Below, one piece after another: positions 1 through 7,928 of a stretch of 37,303 bases of DNA. The notes below the pieces were generated by a model. That model was not told the DNA's origin. It did no database searches and saw nothing but the letters and a program-made list of their open reading frames with translations. Every line of letters begins with the position of its first letter. Positions within the stretch are counted from its first letter, which is position 1. The translations under genes and the position numbers were made by a program. The DNA comes from Candidatus Curtissbacteria bacterium RIFCSPLOWO2_02_41_11. Its GTDB lineage: Bacteria > Patescibacteriota > Microgenomatia > Curtissbacterales > GWA2-41-24. The stretch spans positions 184,535-221,837 of the forward strand of contig MFBU01000014.1 of NCBI GenBank assembly GCA_001775055.1. Reading direction: 5' to 3'.

Positions 1-64
1 AAGAAAGTCTTAGGGTTGAATTTATTAATTCAGCAGACGGAAAAAAGATCCAACTTTGAATTTC

Positions 65-727
65 TCAGTTTTCTTTTGCAGTTGTTCTATTAATCAAAAG
101 AATGTAAAAAATTGGGGTTTTGAAAAAATCCAAAATCCATATGGACTGGAATGTTTCCGGAACGAATTGATGACCATAAGCAAAAGTATCATCTTTAATT
201 ACGTTCCACTTTAACTCTTTGGCCATTTCGGTTAACCCAAGCTCCTTATCTCTTTTGGGATTAATCCATACTATTCTTATAATCCAATCTTCAGGTATTG
301 TTTCGCCAAATTCGTGATAAAAAAGTCCTTTTATTATTTTTTCAACTACAGAGTTTATCCTCTTATAGTCCAGGTCGCTTACTCTGTACATAGTTTTCGG
401 GCCCAAATAAATACCTGACTTGGTATATAAATTGACTTTTTTCATTTGACTAAACATCTGAATTCCAAGTGCAGGCTTTCTTTTTATAGAGCGGGAAACT
501 TCATTTTCCATCAGCTTTTTTGCATGATCAGACCTGTCCATAAGAAATCCTGCAAGGAATTGTCTGAAGAAGTCCTCATTCTTTTGGAAGTTTTTGTTAC
601 AGTCACTGCAGGATGGAACAGTTATAAGCCGATTCTCGGGCACACCTTTGAAAAATTGTTTTGCAGGTATATGTTCTCTAGTGTTAGCGGGGTTTCCACA
701 GAATACGCACGTTTTACTTGTTTGCAT
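65..727 (-). CDS. HNH-endonuclease-like protein
   Basis: ORF of 220 aa; N-terminal CVFCG..NTREHIPAKQFF...CSDCNKNF, i.e. paired CxxC with a central H as in HNH/zinc-knuckle nucleases. Confidence 0.65.
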   Translation of the reverse strand: MQTSKTCVFCGNPANTREHIPAKQFFKGVPENRLITVPSCSDCNKNFQKNEDFFRQFLAGFLMDRSDHAKKLMENEVSRSIKRKPALGIQMFSQMKKVNLYTKSGIYLGPKTMYRVSDLDYKRINSVVEKIIKGLFYHEFGETIPEDWIIRIVWINPKRDKELGLTEMAKELKWNVIKDDTFAYGHQFVPETFQSIWILDFFKTPIFYILLINRTTAKEN

Positions 728-733
728 TGGTGT

Positions 734-739
734 AGTATA
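734..739 (-). promoter_or_regulatory. Extended -10 (TGATATACT on minus strand) 6 nt upstream of the HNH-like ATG
   Basis: Minus strand reads TTTGATATACT-ACACCA-ATG. Confidence 0.5.
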
Positions 740-764
740 TCAAACGATATCAAGTCTTTTTTTT

Positions 765-860
765 TGAGACACCCTTTTTATAATCGCAGATTACATCTGC
801 TCTTGTATCGCAAGAGCGATATACTGTCTCATTTGTCTCATTTAGCCTCGGAGTGAGACA
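765..860. repeat. Nested inverted repeats of the 7-mer TGAGACA/TGTCTCA plus a TATCGC-AAGA-GCGATA hairpin
   Basis: TGAGACA 765-771 and 854-860; TGTCTCA 825-831 and 834-840; hairpin 806-821. Confidence 0.6.
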
Positions 861-1049
861 CTACCGGACGTACTGCTATAGCGATAGAATGGGGTCAGAC
901 CGAGCTGCTCAGCACGACTGTGCAGCCCAAAGTGACCGACGTGTGTAAGTAGCCTGAATTGGCTTGCTAATTTTGTAATTTTCCCCCAAACATTCGTACC
1001 ACACGCTCGCAATCCACGTTTTCGTTACAAAGTTTAAGATGAAACCAGT

Positions 1050-1057
1050 GATATAAT
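1050..1057 (+). promoter_or_regulatory. Extended -10 TG-a-TATAAT 7 nt before the hydrolase ATG
   Basis: CAGTGATATAAT-attttca-ATG(1065). Confidence 0.6.
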
Positions 1058-1064
1058 ATTTTCA

Positions 1065-1937
1065 ATGGAAACAGGAGAATTAAATGCACCTTCTTTTAAA
1101 CAACAGTTCAAAAGCCGTGAAGAACTTCATTTTCCGGAAGGTAAAATAACGGTTGTTGACGTTGTTCCTAGAGTCTTGTCAGACGAAACCCCAGTTCTAC
1201 TTGTTCCTGGATGGTCTGAAAATTATGATACGTATAAGAAAACTTTAGCTGTTGGTTTTAATGAGGGGCGTAGAATTGTAACAGTTGGACAATCAGGAAA
1301 CGGTCAATCTCCAGAGAGTCAAGAATATCCTGAAGAAGAACTTAGAAAAGCGCAATTACTTCTTAATGTGCTAGGAAAGAAAGGAATTGAAAAAGCAGAT
1401 GTTATTGCACATTCCGAAGGAGCCATAAATGGCTTAATTGCAGCGATTATGAAACCATACCAGTTTCGCAATATTGTTCTTGATAAACCCGCGGGATTCA
1501 TTGGAAAAGACACAAAAGCTGCCTTAACAGGACGATTTATAAAACTATTGCTACAGGAGATAATTGCCAGACCAATTCTACTTACGGATTCGACTAGCTC
1601 AATAAGGGCAGGCGCAAGAACCGCTCGATACATTGCAGAGAATCCGCAAAGAGTACTTAAGGAAATGGATGCGTTGACAAGTGTTGATATTACCGAGATA
1701 ATGACGAGCCTTTCAAATCAAGGCATCAAATTTAGCGTAATAGCAGGGGTTAACGATCCGCTTTTTCCGGTAAGTCGTCAAATTGCAGATATGCGAGAGC
1801 ATGGTAATGTACCACCTCTAAAAGGCTACTATTCTGTAATTGGTGGACATAATAAGCTTTCAATTGATGCAAGTCGACATGCATCGCTCGCTTTCAATGC
1901 GCTTGAAAACCTAAGGGATTTAAAAGATTCTAGTTGA
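1065..1937 (+). CDS. Alpha/beta hydrolase
   Basis: ORF of 290 aa; VLLVPGWSEN oxyanion-region motif, nucleophile-elbow-like VIAHSEGA, C-terminal GGHNKL. Confidence 0.8.
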   Translation: METGELNAPSFKQQFKSREELHFPEGKITVVDVVPRVLSDETPVLLVPGWSENYDTYKKTLAVGFNEGRRIVTVGQSGNGQSPESQEYPEEELRKAQLLLNVLGKKGIEKADVIAHSEGAINGLIAAIMKPYQFRNIVLDKPAGFIGKDTKAALTGRFIKLLLQEIIARPILLTDSTSSIRAGARTARYIAENPQRVLKEMDALTSVDITEIMTSLSNQGIKFSVIAGVNDPLFPVSRQIADMREHGNVPPLKGYYSVIGGHNKLSIDASRHASLAFNALENLRDLKDSS

Positions 1938-2020
1938 TTATTATAATGCTTAATCTGCTCGAAACCGACTTACTCGTTTTGAAGTTATAACGACTAAACA
2001 GGTGAGTTATTATAGGTTTT

Positions 2021-3478
2021 ATGTTAAAATACACATCTATTATGTCAATAGAGCATATTAGACCACGAGAAATAATAAACTTAGGACAACCAGATACTTT
2101 ACTTATCAATGTTCCTGCTACTTTTCAACAGGGGATTATTCCTGACGATGAAGAGCCTCCTTTTGGAATGTTAAGAATAGCTGTGGCAAGCGAAGAGTAC
2201 GGTTATAAACCAGCATTATTAGACGCTCATCGAGGAAAACTAACTCCTTCTGAAATTGATGATGTTTTATATGGATTAAAGCCAAAGTCTGTAGGAATTA
2301 ACCCTACATCAGTTAATGTTCCCGAAGCTCAAGAGATAGCTGAATTATGCGCTCATCATGGTATTCCTTTAATTCTGGGGGGGGTACACGCTACCTTAGA
2401 CCCTTTTACTGCCTTGAAGGAAGATTTCCCAATGGCTTTGGCTGTTGTTAAAGGAAAAGGAGAAAAAGCTATATTGCACATTTTAGATGATATTAAAAAT
2501 GGGCAACGAACAGAAAAAAGAGGAGTATATTATCAAAATGCTGAAACAAGTAGAAGAGATTTTGCTGATTATTATCCTTTAGACGAACTTCCTTTAATTG
2601 ACCAAAGCAGATGGGTTGAAAATCCATTAATTGGAGGAACAGTTGGAATTAATGGACAAAATGTAGAATTGATAGAGATTTCATTATATGAAACAGCAGG
2701 GTGTCCTTTTCAATGCACATATTGTGCTACACCAGCCCTTGTCGGTAGGAATGATGGATATAAAACATATTATCGTCCCAACATGGATAGGATACTGGCA
2801 AGCACAAAATTGGCTGTGGAATTAGGAGCAAATGCCATCCACTTTATTGACGATATGGCTTTTGTTAATCCTGGTCACTTCCGCAAGTTTGCCGACGGAG
2901 TTGAAAAATTAAAACTACAAAATCAGCTTTATTGGAGAGGAATGACTCGAGCGTCAATTATTGCCGATAAATGCTCAGATGAAGATTTATCTATTCTTGC
3001 CCAATCTGGTTGTTGGCGTATTGCTATGGGAGTCGAAAGCGGCGACGAACAAATATTAAGACGAATTAAAAAAGGCATTACCACACACCAAGTTAGAGAA
3101 GCAGTTAGTAAATTAAGAGCAGTTGGCATTCCTCAAGTAAAGGCTTTCTTTATCATGGGTTTTCCTGAAGAAACTCTTGAGCAAATGGAAACTACCCGCA
3201 AATTTATTATGGAGTTGAAGCAACTTGGTTTAACAGATATCAGCATCTTTCAATTCAAACCATATCCAGGCACAGAAGAATGGCAACACTTACAACAAAC
3301 AAATCCTGAGGTTTTGGAAAATTTATATTATATAAGACATGGAGGCAGTACCAATATTGTCAATAGAAAAATAGCTAAAGATGCTTCGTTGCCTGATGAT
3401 TTAAAAATTGCTGCTGTTCCAAGTAAAATTGTAAGAGAAATGGTAGTAAAAACTTTGGAAGAATTTTATGGACACTAA
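2021..3478 (+). CDS. B12-binding-domain radical SAM protein (BchE-like architecture)
   Basis: ORF of 485 aa; Rossmann-like N-terminus (GINPTSVNVPEAQEIAELC...ILGGVHATL), then CPFQCTYCATP (CxxxCxxC) and radical SAM core. Confidence 0.85.
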   Translation: MLKYTSIMSIEHIRPREIINLGQPDTLLINVPATFQQGIIPDDEEPPFGMLRIAVASEEYGYKPALLDAHRGKLTPSEIDDVLYGLKPKSVGINPTSVNVPEAQEIAELCAHHGIPLILGGVHATLDPFTALKEDFPMALAVVKGKGEKAILHILDDIKNGQRTEKRGVYYQNAETSRRDFADYYPLDELPLIDQSRWVENPLIGGTVGINGQNVELIEISLYETAGCPFQCTYCATPALVGRNDGYKTYYRPNMDRILASTKLAVELGANAIHFIDDMAFVNPGHFRKFADGVEKLKLQNQLYWRGMTRASIIADKCSDEDLSILAQSGCWRIAMGVESGDEQILRRIKKGITTHQVREAVSKLRAVGIPQVKAFFIMGFPEETLEQMETTRKFIMELKQLGLTDISIFQFKPYPGTEEWQHLQQTNPEVLENLYYIRHGGSTNIVNRKIAKDASLPDDLKIAAVPSKIVREMVVKTLEEFYGH

Positions 3479-3875
3479 AGTATTCATATCATATAGCTTT
3501 GCCGATAAAAATAAATTCAGATTTTTTGATAAACAGTTAAGAAGATTCCTAGAAACAACTTTTGGTATAGATGCATATTCTTTTGTTTTTGATTTCAAAA
3601 AAAAGACAGATAATAAAACCCTAATGAAATTAGCTCTTGAAAAAATTGACGAGAGCGATTTACTTTTAGCTGAATTAACCTATAAATCAATAGGCATAGG
3701 GATAGAAGTTGGCTATGCCAAGGCAAAAGGCAAAAGAATAATCTACATGCATCGAATTGGAACAGAATTATCAACTACAACAAGTGGTGTGTGCGATATT
3801 AGAATTGAATATAAAGATATTTCAGATTTATTAGTTCAACTTAAAAAGGTTTTAAAAAAACAATATGTTCGATAA
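3468..3875 (+). CDS. Nucleoside 2-deoxyribosyltransferase-like / TIR-like small protein
   Basis: ORF of 135 aa; KVFISYSFADK N-terminus, ESDLLLAELTYKSIGIGIEVGYAKAKGKRIIYMH; overlaps the radical SAM gene by 11 nt. Confidence 0.6.
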   Translation: MDTKVFISYSFADKNKFRFFDKQLRRFLETTFGIDAYSFVFDFKKKTDNKTLMKLALEKIDESDLLLAELTYKSIGIGIEVGYAKAKGKRIIYMHRIGTELSTTTSGVCDIRIEYKDISDLLVQLKKVLKKQYVR

Positions 3876-4042
3876 TCGTCTCATCTACTACTCCCTATAG
3901 GGTGTTGGACAAATGGAACGATTTTAGGTTAGCAAACTTCAACAAATACCACCTTCCAACAAAAATCACCTTCCACTTGAACTACGTTGACACCTTTGCT
4001 TTATAAGGATGTTTAGGAATTACGAAAGGGTAGGTGCCAAGT

Positions 4043-4085
4043 CTTCGACTCTGAGGTCTAGCGACCTCGTCGCTCAGACTCGAAG
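4043..4085. repeat. Large imperfect palindrome (13-bp arms, one mismatch)
   Basis: CTTCGACTCTGAG (4043-4055) versus CTCAGACTCGAAG (4073-4085); inner GAGGTC-TAGC-GACCTC alternative hairpin. Confidence 0.8.
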
Positions 4086-4123
4086 AGCTAAGTCAAAGGG
4101 ATGATCACTGTGAAGTTTGTTCC

Positions 4124-4414
4124 GTGTCCCTTACTGCTGACAACCTCGATCTTGCCGCCGTACCGTTTGGTCAAACAGACCCGTTGTTTGGCAAAGACGT
4201 AGCGTTTTACCTATTTTCTTTGCCAATTTACACCCTAGGCCTGGGGCTTATCAGGATACTTATTCTGTTGTCACTCATCATTTGCACTGCGGTCTATGTA
4301 CTGCGGGGTAGTCTTAGCTTATCTGCGCTTTTTGGCAAATTCGGCTTTGATAGATTAATTGAAAAACTCGGTAGTCCGCTTGCAAAATTGGTGAAAATTA
4401 AGCTGCCGGACTAG
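4124..4414 (+). pseudogene. Fragment of a UPF0182-type membrane protein
   Basis: VPFGQTDPLFGKDVAFYLFSLPIYTLGLG resembles an internal segment of UPF0182 (COG1615) proteins, which are several hundred residues longer; ends inside the tRNA-Gln locus. Confidence 0.6.
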
Positions 4415-4473
4415 GATTCGAACCTAGATAGACGGATCCAGAATCCGTCGTCCTACCATTAGACGATCCGGCA
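4403..4473 (-). tRNA. tRNA-Gln (anticodon CTG)
   Basis: Minus strand TGCCGGA TC GTCTAATGGTAGGAC G ACGGA-TTCTGGA-TCCGT CTATC TAGG-TTCGAAT-CCTA G TCCGGCA G; complete cloverleaf. Confidence 0.95.
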
Positions 4474-5109
4474 ATATATAAAATCTTGCCCACAAATTTT
4501 ATCATTTTTTTTCATTCGATACACTTTTTCCTCCGTCACCACTAAATTCATATTTAAATCATGTTTTTCTTGAGGAATCTCATCAACAATTTGGAAATCG
4601 TAAGCTAGACCAATTCTTAAGGCCTTGGACTTTGAGAGAAGTTTGTCAAATACCCCTTTGCCATAACCAAGACGCACGCCGGATTTAGAAAACGCTAAAC
4701 CCGGCAAGATGGCAACTTCAATCAGTGACGAATCGAAAGGCTCAATAATTTGCGGCTGAAGAATTCCCTTTGGCCCTTCTTCTAAATCTTGCCAACTGGT
4801 AAATTTTGCAAATGAATAATCATCATATTTTTTCGAGAAAGCCGGCACAAATATATTAGCTTTTTTTTGAAGTAAGTCATCGATTATATCTCTGGTATCA
4901 ACCTCATTATTGATCGGTAGATAGAGGCAAAAGGCTTTTTTGTCAGCAAATTCCCGCACAGAAAGAATTTTTCTGGTAATTTCCTGACTGACTTGGGTAA
5001 TAAATTTTTTGGAAAACCTTAATCTCTTTGTAAAAAGAATATTTCTAAGTACTTTTTTATCAAAATTATTCACAAAAGACCACAGAGTAAAAAATTTGTA
5101 CTTGAGCAA
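4459..5109 (-). CDS. 5-formyltetrahydrofolate cyclo-ligase
   Basis: ORF of 216 aa; LPGLAFSKSGVRLGYGKGVFDKLL signature; start codon uncertain. Confidence 0.85.
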   Translation of the reverse strand: MLKYKFFTLWSFVNNFDKKVLRNILFTKRLRFSKKFITQVSQEITRKILSVREFADKKAFCLYLPINNEVDTRDIIDDLLQKKANIFVPAFSKKYDDYSFAKFTSWQDLEEGPKGILQPQIIEPFDSSLIEVAILPGLAFSKSGVRLGYGKGVFDKLLSKSKALRIGLAYDFQIVDEIPQEKHDLNMNLVVTEEKVYRMKKNDKICGQDFIYCRIV

Positions 5110-5135
5110 ATTTAATTCTCAAAATACACATCTGC

Positions 5136-5546
5136 CTACTTTTTAGCGGTTTTCATTGCACCCGTAGTTTTAGTCACTCCTAGTTCAGCTAGAGTAACAA
5201 CTAAGGCCAGAACCAGCACCCAAAGAATATTGGAAATTCCCAGGGCAGTTACTATTGCCAGTCTTTTTATAACCCAGATGATGACTGCATTGGCCACAAA
5301 GAAAATCGCCGGCCAGATATTTTCGTTTTTTATTTTATAACCACTTCTTTCAACAGCGAAAGGAACTAAGTAAATCAGTAAAGTTAAGATAAATCCCGAA
5401 ATAACTGCCGCCAGTGGGCCTGAAAGATTGTTATTTCCCAAAACTACATTATTTCCCAGAACTGCCGCCGCTAGTAATAAAACAACCGAATTGGCCACCC
5501 AAAAGCTTAAAAAATTGACCGCCTTTTTTTGATCCAAAATTATCAC
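5136..5546 (-). CDS. Small integral membrane protein, unknown function
   Basis: 136 aa, about 4 hydrophobic segments; perfect SD AAGGAGGTGAT; true start is probably the TTG after the SD rather than the GTG within it. Confidence 0.6.
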   Translation of the reverse strand: MIILDQKKAVNFLSFWVANSVVLLLAAAVLGNNVVLGNNNLSGPLAAVISGFILTLLIYLVPFAVERSGYKIKNENIWPAIFFVANAVIIWVIKRLAIVTALGISNILWVLVLALVVTLAELGVTKTTGAMKTAKK

Positions 5547-5607
5547 CTCCTTATCTAGTAAATTTGCTTCTAACTGTTAGAATAGATGAATTATCTCTGT
5601 CAGTCAA

Positions 5608-6807
5608 ATGCATCTTAGGAAATTGTTATTTATTTTTTTGATAATAGTCCTACTACTTATTGCCTTTTTGGTTTTTCGATTCAAAGGAGCTTTGCCTGCT
5701 GTTTTGCCGCCACAAGAAAGACCAAAAGCAATGGTGGTTGATAACGAACTTGGTTTGAAATTACCTGAAGGATTCAATATAGAAATTTTTGCCGAAAATT
5801 TAAAAAGTCCAAGAGTCCTTACATTTGACAGTCTTGGTACTTTACTTGTAAGTGTCCCCTCGGAAGGAAAAGTTGTTGCTTTACCTGATAAAAATAACGA
5901 TAGTAAGGCAGATGAAATTATCACTCTCATCCAGAATTTAGATCGTCCTCATGGGTTGGCAATCCAAGACAGCAAGCTTTATGTAGCCCAAGTGTCAAAT
6001 GTCCTGGCATTTGATTATGACAGTCAGAATCTCAAAGTTACTAATCAGAAGTCAGTCGTCGATTTGCCTCCGGCAGGTCGTCACTTCACCAGAACCATCC
6101 GCTTTGGTCCGGATGGTAAGCTTTACATTGCCGTTGGTTCCACTTGTGATGTCTGCGTCGAAAAAGATGAGCGAAATGGTACCATTCTGCAAGTAGATTC
6201 CCAAACTGGCCAAAGTCAAATTTTTGCCAAAGGCCTTCGAAATAGCGTCTTTTTCACTTTTGATCCCCAAACCGCCAAAATCTGGGCGACTGAAATGGGT
6301 CGCGACTTTTTGGGGGATAATTTGCCGCCTGATGAAATAAACATTATTGAAGAGGGTAAAGATTACGGTTGGCCTTTTTGCTATGGTAGGCAAGTTCACG
6401 ACATTAATTTCGATAAGAAAGTTTACGTTCAGATTGTTCCCCAACCACCATGCGGCCAAACCGAGCCGCCAATTTATGAAATTCCGGCACATTCCGCCCC
6501 ACTGGGATTGGTATTTATCACCTCAAGCCACTTTCCAGATGATTGGCAGGATGATTTGCTGGTTGCCTATCATGGCTCATGGAACAGATCCACTCCTTCC
6601 GGTTATAAAATAGTCAGGCTAAAAATAAATGATGAGAAAGTTATTAGTGAGGAGGATTTTATTTCTGGTTTTTTACCAGCTTCGCCCACAGGCGAGCAGG
6701 GGACGCAGACAATTGGCCGACCAGTTGACTTAATATTCGATAAGGAAGGTAGCCTTTATATTTCTGATGATAAAGCAGGAGTTATTTACAAATTAGCCAA
6801 AAGATGA
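5608..6807 (+). CDS. PQQ-dependent sugar (glucose/sorbosone) dehydrogenase-like beta-propeller, membrane-anchored
   Basis: 399 aa; N-terminal TM; LKSPRVLTFDSLGTLLVS, RTIRFGPDGKLYIAVGSTCDVC, GLRNSVFFTFDP, DEINIIEEGKDYGWPFCYG. Confidence 0.85.
   Translation: MHLRKLLFIFLIIVLLLIAFLVFRFKGALPAVLPPQERPKAMVVDNELGLKLPEGFNIEIFAENLKSPRVLTFDSLGTLLVSVPSEGKVVALPDKNNDSKADEIITLIQNLDRPHGLAIQDSKLYVAQVSNVLAFDYDSQNLKVTNQKSVVDLPPAGRHFTRTIRFGPDGKLYIAVGSTCDVCVEKDERNGTILQVDSQTGQSQIFAKGLRNSVFFTFDPQTAKIWATEMGRDFLGDNLPPDEINIIEEGKDYGWPFCYGRQVHDINFDKKVYVQIVPQPPCGQTEPPIYEIPAHSAPLGLVFITSSHFPDDWQDDLLVAYHGSWNRSTPSGYKIVRLKINDEKVISEEDFISGFLPASPTGEQGTQTIGRPVDLIFDKEGSLYISDDKAGVIYKLAKR
6679..6697. repeat. Palindromic element inside the sugar-dehydrogenase-like CDS
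   Basis: GCTTCGCC-CACA-GGCGAGC, read as PASPTGEQ. Confidence 0.5.
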
Positions 6808-6854
6808 CTAGGTTTGACTTTGACTTACCGCATATAGTAGATTGAAGTTAGATT

Positions 6855-7157
6855 ATGGTTACACAAGAGCAAGTTGTTGAAAAATTAAAGGCTTGTATCG
6901 ATCCGGAACTTGGGATTAATATCGTTGATTTGGGCCTAATTTACGCTGTCAATATTGAAGACAGTCGGGTTAATGTTTTGATGACGATGACTACCCCAGG
7001 CTGTCCACTCGATTCATATTTTGTGAAAGATATTACCACCAAGGTTAAAAGTCTTAAGGGTGTTTCCGGTGTTTCCGTTGAAATGACTTTTGACCCTCCT
7101 TGGAGCTCCACCAAAATGTCCGATGAATCAAAAGAGTTCCTCGGATTTGTAAATTAA
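6855..7157 (+). CDS. DUF59 / MIP18-family Fe-S assembly protein (SufT/PaaD-like)
   Basis: 100 aa; CIDPELGINIVDLGLIYAV...MTTPGCPLDSYF...VEMTFDPPW. Confidence 0.9.
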   Translation: MVTQEQVVEKLKACIDPELGINIVDLGLIYAVNIEDSRVNVLMTMTTPGCPLDSYFVKDITTKVKSLKGVSGVSVEMTFDPPWSSTKMSDESKEFLGFVN

Positions 7158-7161
7158 CCCC

Positions 7162-7190
7162 TTGACTTCGGGTTTTCTTCGGTCTAAAAT
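7162..7190 (+). promoter_or_regulatory. Putative sigma70 promoter for nrdR-nrdJ
   Basis: TTGACT-N17-TAAAAT. Confidence 0.55.
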
Positions 7191-7237
7191 ATGCCTGTTT
7201 ATATATAGTTTGGGGTGAATTTTTGGGGTCTTGACAA

Positions 7238-7284
7238 GGTCAAGATATAGTGTCAATCTGAAATTAGACCACAATATATTGTGC
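7238..7284 (+). promoter_or_regulatory. Tandem NrdR boxes
   Basis: GGTCAAGATATAGTGT (7238-7253) and CCACAATATATTGTGC (7269-7284), offset 31 bp; consensus ACACWATATATWGTGT. Confidence 0.75.
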
Positions 7285-7381
7285 TTTTGGCGGTTTTGTG
7301 AAATTTCAGTCTGCAGCCCAAAAGCAAAATTTTCAAAAAGGGCAGTTTAAGTAATTTTGTGAAGTGATAGGAAAGCGGGGT

Positions 7382-7402
7382 CCCCAAAGTGAAGCTTTGG
7401 GG
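7382..7402 (+). promoter_or_regulatory. Perfect hairpin masking the nrdR SD
   Basis: CCCCAAAG-TGAAG-CTTTGGGG; the GGGGTGA SD-like sequence is in the 3' arm, just before GTG 7410. Confidence 0.6.
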
Positions 7403-7409
7403 TGAAAAT

Positions 7410-7928
7410 GTGATTTGTCCGTTTTGTTCACACGACTTTACGCGGGTTATTGATAAAAGAGAGGGTTCTAGCGGAAAAACGACCAGAAGAAGGCGTGAGT
7501 GTCAGAAGTGTGGTCGCAGATTTACAACTTTTGAAAGAGTTGAGACCCTAGATCTTTTAGTTATTAAAAAAGACGGCAAAAGAGAAATTTTTGACCGGCT
7601 AAAGCTAAGAAGCGGCATTATAAAATCATGCGAAAAGAGGCCGGTTTCGGCAGAAGAAATTGAAAGAATCGTTGATGAGGCAGAAGCGGAGCTAAGAAAA
7701 ATCAACGTTAGTGAAGTTTCAAGTAAAAAGATCGGCGAGTTGGTTATTAAAAGACTAAAGAGACTGGACGAAATTGCCTATATTCGCTTTGCCAGCGTCT
7801 ATAGACAGTTTGCCGATCTTTCGGATTTCGAAAAAGAGCTGACGAAATTATCAAAAGGCTTACCTGCCAGTTCGCTAGGCAAAACAACCAGAAGGCAAGG
7901 CGTTAAAAGCAAAAATGAGGAAAGTTAA
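7410..7928 (+). CDS. nrdR: Transcriptional repressor NrdR
   Basis: (V/M)ICPFCSHDFTRVIDKREGSSGKTTRRRRECQKCGRRFTTFERVE zinc ribbon plus ATP-cone; the track start at 7389 lies in the hairpin, so GTG 7410 is preferred. Confidence 0.93.
   Translation: MICPFCSHDFTRVIDKREGSSGKTTRRRRECQKCGRRFTTFERVETLDLLVIKKDGKREIFDRLKLRSGIIKSCEKRPVSAEEIERIVDEAEAELRKINVSEVSSKKIGELVIKRLKRLDEIAYIRFASVYRQFADLSDFEKELTKLSKGLPASSLGKTTRRQGVKSKNEES

Noticed and set aside
446-856. 136-aa plus-strand ORF
   Set aside because: Antisense to the HNH-like gene; no recognisable motif and low-complexity composition.
3876-4010. Possible decayed integrase/transposase tail (KWNDFRLANFNKYHLPTKITFHLNYVDTFAL*)
   Set aside because: A short readable peptide with a vaguely integrase-like feel, but no DDE motif or start; too weak to call.
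6052-6492. 146-aa minus-strand ORF
   Set aside because: Antisense to the sugar-dehydrogenase-like gene.
7191-7381. Cobalamin riboswitch upstream of nrdR-nrdJ
   Set aside because: Attractive given the B12-dependent enzyme, but no B12-box core sequence was found.
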